Source of the DNA: Desulfatirhabdium butyrativorans DSM 18734
Lineage (GTDB): Bacteria; Desulfobacterota; Desulfobacteria; Desulfobacterales; Desulfatirhabdiaceae
DNA: 61,196 nt
Direction of reading: 5' to 3'
NCBI RefSeq assembly: GCF_000429925.1
Contig: NZ_AUCU01000032.1
Span: 1-61,196 of the forward strand
The position numbers and the translations under genes are program-made. Below, in pieces: positions 56,648 through 61,196 of the stretch (positions are counted from its first letter, which is position 1; every line of letters starts with the position of its first letter). The notes below the pieces were generated by a model, which worked only from the letters and a program-made list of their open reading frames with translations, had not been told where the DNA came from and ran no database searches.

Positions 56648-56710
56648 GTTTTAAGGGTTAAGTTTTAAGGGTTAAGGGTTAAGTTTTAAGGGTTAAGGGG
56701 TGGATGGGAA
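56641..56710. repeat. Heptamer tandem array (TTAAGTT/TTAAGGG), second copy
   Basis: About nine heptamers alternate between TTAAGTT and TTAAGGG and end in ggggtggatgggaacc, as at 16855-16920. The array overlaps the last codons and stop of the ABC ATPase gene. Confidence 0.85.
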
Positions 56711-56988
56711 CCGTTATATGTTGTAGGAGCATCGTTTTCGTCGGCATTTTCATTCCCGGATGCGGCGACACTGCCATGAAGATCAATCGTCAATAAAACA
56801 GTGGGCAGTCTGTAGGGGCGACCGGCCGGTCGCCCCTACGAGTTCCAGCGCAGGCCAACGTTCTGGATTCCGCAAACTCCCTCTCCCGGCGGGGGAAGGT
56901 TGGGGTGGGGGTATAAAAGCGCAAACTGGATTCCTCCCGCCAAAGGCGGGATTTCGCCGCAATGCCGCATAAGCGCTTTTGCAGTTGT
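56711..56988. other. Repeat-filled intergenic region
   Basis: Between the convergent ABC ATPase and glk genes lie a GGGCAGT-type unit (56800-56809), the 28-bp palindrome (56812-56839), a G-rich stretch (56879-56920) and a small inverted repeat (cccgcc/ggcggg, 56937-56950). No gene is visible. Confidence 0.6.
56812..56839. repeat. Perfect 28-bp palindrome (REP-like)
   Basis: The arms gtaggggcgaccgg and ccggtcgcccctac are perfectly complementary with no loop. Repeats of this type are widespread between genes in many GC-rich bacteria. The position between convergent genes would suit a bidirectional transcription stop. Confidence 0.85.
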
Positions 56989-57951
56989 CTAACGATACAG
57001 CATCTGTCTCCCCAAAAACCCAGCCCCCCACAAGCCACTGTCCATGTTGTCCACCAGAAATACCGGAATCTGCGCAAGAAGCCTGCCCATGGTCGGTGAA
57101 TCATGGAATTCCCTTCGAAATGCCTCATGCAACAGGATGCCGGGATTTCTGGCCGCAACCCCGCCTGCGATGTACAGTCCGCCGCTGGCCAGCACATCGA
57201 GGGCAAAATCCCGGCAAACCCTGCCATAGAACCTGGCGGCCCAGGCCAGGGTTTCGGAATCCGGGGCCAGCCCATGCGCGCTCACCTCCTCCGGCGTGGT
57301 CCGCTCACCCGTCAAAAACCAGTGCAGAAAAGAAAGGCCCCTGCCGGAAACGACCAGATTGGCGACAATGTGGCGCTCTCCGCTGTTTTCCTGGTAGAAC
57401 CGATGATAGGCGACCTCCCGGTCCGTCAGAAAAGGGAAATACGCGTGCCCGCCCTCTGAAGGCGCTGCATGAAAACCGCCGCCTGCAAGCGGCACGAGTA
57501 TCGCCTTGCCCAGGGCGGTTCCCGCACCCAGAACGCCGACGGTTCCATCGGAAACGGCTTCACCGGGGAGCATGCATCGGGCCGCGTCGCCGATGGGGGA
57601 CTTGCACGCGTACGCCTGAGCAACAAAATCATTGATCATCACAGCCCGTTGCAGCAAATCCGAAATATCGGGTTTCATCAGGTCGATGTCCCAGTCGATA
57701 TAGGGCGGTGCACAATAACGGCCTTTCTCCACGGGACCGGCTGCCGCAATCACCACCACATCGGCCTGCTCCGGAGCCAGAGGAAATCCGCTGCCCCGCA
57801 ATTGGCTCAGCAATTGGGCGAAGGATTCGGCGGCCTTCGTCGGCAGCCAGGCCTTGTCCTTGAGCTCGAGATTGTCAGGGCCATCGGTTTGGAACCAGGC
57901 AAAGCGGCTATTCGTGCCGCCGATATCCGCTGCAAGAATCGATTTCGTCAT
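56989..57951 (-). CDS. glk: Glucokinase (ROK-independent, Glk type)
   Basis: This 320-aa kinase phosphorylates glucose to glucose 6-phosphate with ATP. The N-terminal ILAADIGGTNSRFAWF binds phosphate, VMINDFVAQAYA holds the catalytic Asp region, VGVLGAGTALGKAIL and PSEGGHAYFPF bind sugar, and GGLYIAGGVAARNPGIL closes the ATP site. This is the E. coli Glk family rather than ROK. The ATG at 57951 is chosen over 58074. The gene follows pgl on the same strand with a 37-bp gap, giving a small operon for glucose entry into the oxidative pentose phosphate or Entner-Doudoroff route. Confidence 0.93.
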   Translation of the reverse strand: MTKSILAADIGGTNSRFAWFQTDGPDNLELKDKAWLPTKAAESFAQLLSQLRGSGFPLAPEQADVVVIAAAGPVEKGRYCAPPYIDWDIDLMKPDISDLLQRAVMINDFVAQAYACKSPIGDAARCMLPGEAVSDGTVGVLGAGTALGKAILVPLAGGGFHAAPSEGGHAYFPFLTDREVAYHRFYQENSGERHIVANLVVSGRGLSFLHWFLTGERTTPEEVSAHGLAPDSETLAWAARFYGRVCRDFALDVLASGGLYIAGGVAARNPGILLHEAFRREFHDSPTMGRLLAQIPVFLVDNMDSGLWGAGFLGRQMLYR

Positions 57952-57988
57952 GGGGCGTCTCCCTTCGATATGCCGAACCTGAAAAGCA

Positions 57989-58798
57989 TCATTCGATGCC
58001 ATTGTGTCTACATGGACAATCCGATTTCCGAGCACGGACGCCGACATCCTCCGCAAGCAACCGATCCGCTGCATCCCGATCGATCATCCATTGCCAATCT
58101 CCGTTCAGCGGTTGGATCATTCCGGCCGGAAACCGGGACGGTTCTTTCCCGTCTCCGAGAACTTCCCCAAGGATTTCCGCCTTGCCGGCTCCGGTTGCGA
58201 CAACCAGGACATGCCGCGCCTCACGGATGAGCGGCAGGCTCATGGTCACGCGAACCGGCGGATATTTCGGTGCGTCCAGCACAGGGACGATCAGACGTTT
58301 CTCTTCCCGAAGCGCCGAATGCCCCGGAAACAAGGAGGCGGTGTGGCCGTCCTGTCCCACGCCGAGCAAAATCAGATCGAATTGGGGAATGATGGCCGGC
58401 GTTTGCGCAAAAACTCCCCGGATGTCCGTTTCATAGCATTTTGCTGCTTCTTCCGGTTCGAGCCACACCGGTACCGGATACACTTGCCCGCTATGAACGG
58501 GCAAGTGATCCAAGAGCATCCGTTTTGCGGCGCCGAAATTGGAATCGGGGCTATCCCATGGCACCAGGCGCTCATCCGCAAAAAAAAACCGCCACATGGA
58601 CCAATCGATCCCGTCCCGGCAGGGCGCACGCAGCAGACCGGAAGCCAGAGACTCCAGGAGCGAACCACCCGATAAGGCAACCGAAAAACGGCCTCCGTTC
58701 CGGCCGGTGTCCCGGGCGAACCGGGTTATGCAAGCCGCCACTTGCAACGCAAGCTGTTGCCGGTCCGGAAAAATTCGGATTTTGGGTTTTCCGCTCAC
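57989..58798 (-). CDS. pgl: 6-phosphogluconolactonase
   Basis: This 269-aa enzyme hydrolyses 6-phosphogluconolactone, the product of glucose-6-phosphate dehydrogenase. Motifs are FSVALSGGSLLESLA, WRFFFADERLVPWDSPDSNF and DLILLGVGQDGHTASLFPGH, all standard for Pgl. The start is taken as GTG at 58798, with aggag 8 bp upstream; no suitable ATG exists at this point and the longer frame to 59146 lacks family similarity. The C terminus carries a basic Cys-containing tail of no known role. It is the first gene of the pgl-glk pair. Confidence 0.92.
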   Translation of the reverse strand: MSGKPKIRIFPDRQQLALQVAACITRFARDTGRNGGRFSVALSGGSLLESLASGLLRAPCRDGIDWSMWRFFFADERLVPWDSPDSNFGAAKRMLLDHLPVHSGQVYPVPVWLEPEEAAKCYETDIRGVFAQTPAIIPQFDLILLGVGQDGHTASLFPGHSALREEKRLIVPVLDAPKYPPVRVTMSLPLIREARHVLVVATGAGKAEILGEVLGDGKEPSRFPAGMIQPLNGDWQWMIDRDAADRLLAEDVGVRARKSDCPCRHNGIE

Positions 58799-59155
58799 AT
58801 CAGTGCTCCTGTTCGATGGATCCAGAAAAGGCGGCGCCCTGCCCTTCAAATCGCCTATGTTCCCGATCTTTGTGACCGGTTGCTCAAGATTTTTCAAGAT
58901 GCTTTTCCATCTCCCATCCAGTCTGTCCGCCTTGCCGGCAAGGCAGCCTGCCAACCGCAATTGGCATTCAACCCGTACGGCAAAATGATTTTCAACAGGA
59001 TTTCGGTCGGTTATCAAACAGATATTCTGGCACCTCTCTTGCTGATTCAACTCGATGGTTGCAAATGCAAATTTCATGGGCATTGACCGCAAGTCTTCGA
59101 AGGTCTTGCCGGCCAGGGCCGAAAATTCAATCACCCCGATCAACAAGGAGGTTTT
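58799..59155. other. Divergent intergenic region pgl/yeiH
   Basis: These 357 bp contain no recognisable gene; short frames in both directions look non-coding. Promoters for pgl-glk (minus) and yeiH (plus) must lie here. No riboswitch-like pattern was recognised. Confidence 0.45.
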
Positions 59156-60592
59156 ATGGCTGAAAAACGATGGTTAACGGAGGACAAGCTCGCACTGATC
59201 ATGGGATTGTTTCTGTTTCTGCTCGGCACGCTGAACTATCTGGGCCTGGATGTGCTGGGCTGGAGTGTGAAAACCAACGTGTGGACCAGCATGGAGAAGA
59301 TACTGTCCCCCGCAACAGGCACCTATAAAAGCCTGAACGGGGTCTTGTCCCTGATTTTCACCTATGTCTTCATCACAGCCTTTCTGGCGATCGGCGTGAA
59401 ATTTCTGGGTGCGGACGTACCCAAATTCATCCGATCCTTCACCGTGGTTTTTTTCATCAGCTATGTCTGCTGGGTGGTAGGCCATTATGCATGGATCGCC
59501 GCCACTCCCGATACCCGAGCCAAATTCCATTTGACCTGGTCGCTGGGTCTGACGGGTGAGGCCGGATTCATCCTGGCGCTTATCGCCGGGATCATCGTCG
59601 GCAATTTCATGCCCGGCATTTCGGAAAAACTCAAGGAAGCCCTGCGTCCGGAAATGTACATCAAGATCGCCATCGTCATCATGGGTGCCGAACTCGGCGT
59701 AAAGTCCGTCGATGCCCTGGGCCTGGCCTCATCGGTCATCTTCCGAGGGCTTTGCGCCATCGTGGAGGCCTATCTGATCTATTGGGCGCTGGTGTATTTC
59801 ATCGCCCGCAAGTATTTCAAATTCAGCAGGGAATGGGCGGCCCCTCTGGCTTCGGGCATATCGATCTGTGGTGTTTCGGCAGCCATCGCCACAGGGGGTG
59901 CGATCCGTTCTCGACCCGTCGTCCCCATTATGGTATCCTCCCTCGTCGTGGTCTTTACCTGTATCGAGATGCTCATTCTGCCTTTCGTGGCCCAGTGGGG
60001 TCTCTCCGGTGAGCCCATGGTGGCAGGCGCCTGGATGGGATTGGCGGTTAAATCGGACGGCGGGGCCATTGCAAGCGGCGCCATAGCGGATGCGCTCATC
60101 CGGGCCAAGGTTCTGGCTGATACCGGTATTCAGTATCAACCCGGCTGGATCACCATGGCCGCCACCACCATCAAGATTTTTATCGATGTATTCATCGGTA
60201 TCTGGGCCTTCGTGCTTGCCATGGTTTGGTGCACCTTCATGGAATGCGCCCCCGGTTCCCGCATGAAATTCAGCGAGGTGCTGGATCGTTTTCCGCGCTT
60301 TGTGCTTGGCTACGTTATCACCTTTCTGGTGATGCTGATCCTGTGCGCAAACGGACCGGAGCTCATCAAACTCGGTAAGGCAACCATCGCCGGAACAGGT
60401 ATCTTCCGGGGCATTTTCTTCGTTCTAACCTTTTTCACGATCGGCATGGTGTCCAACTTCAAGAAGCTCTGGGCCGAGGGGATCGGGAAGCTCGCAGCCG
60501 TATACATCGTCTGCCTGTTCGGCTTCATCATCTGGATCGGGCTCTTTATCTCCTGGCTGTTCTTTCATGGCGTCAAGCCGCCCATTGCGTAG
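59156..60592 (+). CDS. yeiH: YeiH-family putative sulfate exporter (UPF0324)
   Basis: This 478-aa inner-membrane protein has about eleven transmembrane spans. Family marks are AGIIVGNFMPGISEKLKEAL, YIKIAIVIMGAELGVKSVDA, GISICGVSAAIATGGAIRSR and MGLAVKSDGGAIASGAIADA. UPF0324/YeiH proteins are predicted exporters of sulfate or sulfonate-derived anions. This one is longer than the E. coli protein (about 350 aa), with extra N-terminal helices, as is common in sulfate reducers (inference). A strong aaggagg site precedes the ATG. Confidence 0.85.
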   Translation: MAEKRWLTEDKLALIMGLFLFLLGTLNYLGLDVLGWSVKTNVWTSMEKILSPATGTYKSLNGVLSLIFTYVFITAFLAIGVKFLGADVPKFIRSFTVVFFISYVCWVVGHYAWIAATPDTRAKFHLTWSLGLTGEAGFILALIAGIIVGNFMPGISEKLKEALRPEMYIKIAIVIMGAELGVKSVDALGLASSVIFRGLCAIVEAYLIYWALVYFIARKYFKFSREWAAPLASGISICGVSAAIATGGAIRSRPVVPIMVSSLVVVFTCIEMLILPFVAQWGLSGEPMVAGAWMGLAVKSDGGAIASGAIADALIRAKVLADTGIQYQPGWITMAATTIKIFIDVFIGIWAFVLAMVWCTFMECAPGSRMKFSEVLDRFPRFVLGYVITFLVMLILCANGPELIKLGKATIAGTGIFRGIFFVLTFFTIGMVSNFKKLWAEGIGKLAAVYIVCLFGFIIWIGLFISWLFFHGVKPPIA

Positions 60593-60942
60593 CGCTATCT
60601 ATTGAACGGAAGGACCGAGGCAGACTCATCGGAATCCCCCATGCAGCCGGGGCCACACCACGTTGGATGAAAGCCGCCAGCGCGACTTTCGAAGGAATAT
60701 GGCGGTATGACAGCAGCCATACTGCCCACTGCCCACTGCCGACTTTCGTAGGAATCGCCCATGCAGCCGGGGCTACACCCCGTTGGATGAAAGCATCCAG
60801 CGCGAATTTCAAAGAAATATGGCGGTCTTCAGCGGCCATCCTGCCCACTGCCCACTGCCGACTGCCCACTTTCGTAGGAATCCCCCATGCAGCCGGGGCT
60901 GCGCCCCGTTGGATGAAACTTTATCCTGTCGCCTCAGTAAGG
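60593..60942. repeat. Tandem repeats of 120-126 bp (about 2.4 copies)
   Basis: Copies begin at 60631, 60751 and 60877 with ggaatcsccatgcagccggg-type sequence and carry cgttggatgaaagc. The first two copies end in reversed GGGCAGT units (actgcccactgccgac); the third stops after ttggatgaaac. Differences in GGGCAGT unit number explain the change in period from 120 to 126 bp. No protein is convincingly encoded. Confidence 0.85.
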
Positions 60943-60948
60943 TATAAT
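60943..60948 (+). promoter_or_regulatory. TATAAT -10 box at the IS110 left end
   Basis: A consensus TATAAT lies 8-9 bp ahead of the candidate bridge RNA start. The sequence 17 bp upstream (tttatc) is a poor -35. In IS110 elements a strong promoter forms only when the right end, carrying a -35, is joined to the left end in the circular form; the pattern fits that. Confidence 0.6.
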
Positions 60949-60955
60949 GAGCATT

Positions 60956-61100
60956 AGGGGACAACGAACAAAGGACGAAGTCATTCAGGGTTTTCAAGCC
61001 CGGGTAGGAATCTGTTTGTCCCGGTTCCGGCACCTCGATTAGTCGTATCTGAACGTCGCGTAGGAATATCGTATCTTGGCCGGGTATCCGTTGTCCCCAA
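60956..61100 (+). ncRNA. Candidate bridge RNA of an IS110-family element
   Basis: The non-coding left end upstream of the transposase begins, at the expected distance from the TATAAT, with ggggacaacg (60957-60966). This pairs perfectly with cgttgtcccc at 61089-61098 and would close a structured RNA of about 142 nt. IS110 elements encode a bridge RNA in exactly this place, with loops that pair to target and donor DNA. Loop assignment by eye is not possible. Length, position, closing stem and promoter all agree, but this is a prediction. Confidence 0.55.
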
Positions 61101-61135
61101 GCGATTATCCCCTTTCTGGTCCGAGGAGGCAAGCT

Positions 61136-61196
61136 ATGGATACGGCTCATCCAGTGTGTTGTGGTCTGGACGTTCATGAGGCCAGTGTGACCGCAT
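61136..61196 (+). CDS. IS110-family transposase, N terminus only (cut by window end)
   Basis: The 20 codons visible read MDTAHPVCCGLDVHEASVTA, matching the start of IS110-family DEDD recombinases, where the Asp in GLDVH is the first catalytic residue of the RuvC-like domain. A strong ribosome binding site (gaggagg) precedes the ATG. The remaining gene and right end lie outside the window. Confidence 0.8.
   Translation, partial: MDTAHPVCCGLDVHEASVTA

Noticed and set aside
60593-60942. Tandem repeats considered as a CRISPR array
   Set aside because: Units of 120-126 bp are similar over most of their length, with no repeat/spacer alternation.

Overview
The window looks like a defence island and its flanks in a strictly anaerobic, probably sulfate-reducing Desulfobacterota-type bacterium. 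This is an inference: GC-rich protein style, an ErcA-like alcohol dehydrogenase beside hybrid kinases, a YeiH-type transporter, an acyl-CoA dehydrogenase and many dispersed small repeats. No rRNA or tRNA was seen.

Layout. (1) 1-7923: the end of a CRISPR array and a type III-D interference operon: cas10 without an HD domain but with GGDD, four Cas7-like RAMP genes, csx10, a small Cas11-like subunit, one unrecognised helical gene and csx19. (2) 7924-21741: a 12 kb cargo (Druantia III-like druE/druH helicase pair, a CARF-HEPN Csx2/Csx1-type ribonuclease, an AbiEi antitoxin with a truncated AbiEii) lying between two direct copies of the 3' end of the last RAMP gene plus the start of an unknown downstream gene ('gene X'). 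The left copy has an intact RAMP gene and a broken gene X; the right copy has a broken RAMP gene and an intact gene X. This is the pattern expected from single-crossover (Campbell-type) integration of a circle. A RelE-type toxin-antitoxin pair sits inside the right copy. (3) 22170-24828: an Rpn-like nuclease, csx20, and a Lon-type Ser/Lys protease truncated by an IS3 remnant. (4) 24834-27132: an AAA/Toprim two-gene pair and transposase debris. (5) 27133-30957: acyl-CoA dehydrogenase, two methyltransferases and a decayed DUF4007-like gene. (6) 31493-44700: dndBCDE phosphorothioation genes facing a six-gene convergent module (HNH nuclease, DGQHR protein, Dnd-associated protein, SMC-like ATPase, a 62-aa protein, PLD-helicase) that is probably the restriction half. 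(7) 45163-46244: a dead AbiE-type toxin-antitoxin pair. (8) 46353-60592: housekeeping and sensory genes: ADP-ribosylglycohydrolase, EI24/CysZ-like membrane protein, TerC, an ercA-hybrid kinase pair, a second PAS/GAF kinase, a ModF-like double ABC ATPase, glk, pgl and yeiH. (9) 60631-61196: 120-bp tandem repeats, then the left end of an IS110-family element with a candidate bridge RNA and the first 20 codons of its transposase.

How the parts may work together. The III-D complex lacks the Cas10 DNase domain, so cyclic-oligoadenylate signalling should be its main output. Candidate receivers are the CARF-HEPN nuclease (17.3 kb), Csx20 (23.3 kb) and, before truncation, the Lon-like protease. Dnd modification and its convergent nuclease/helicase module form an independent modification-restriction system. 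Many parts are broken or duplicated, so the island is actively turning over.
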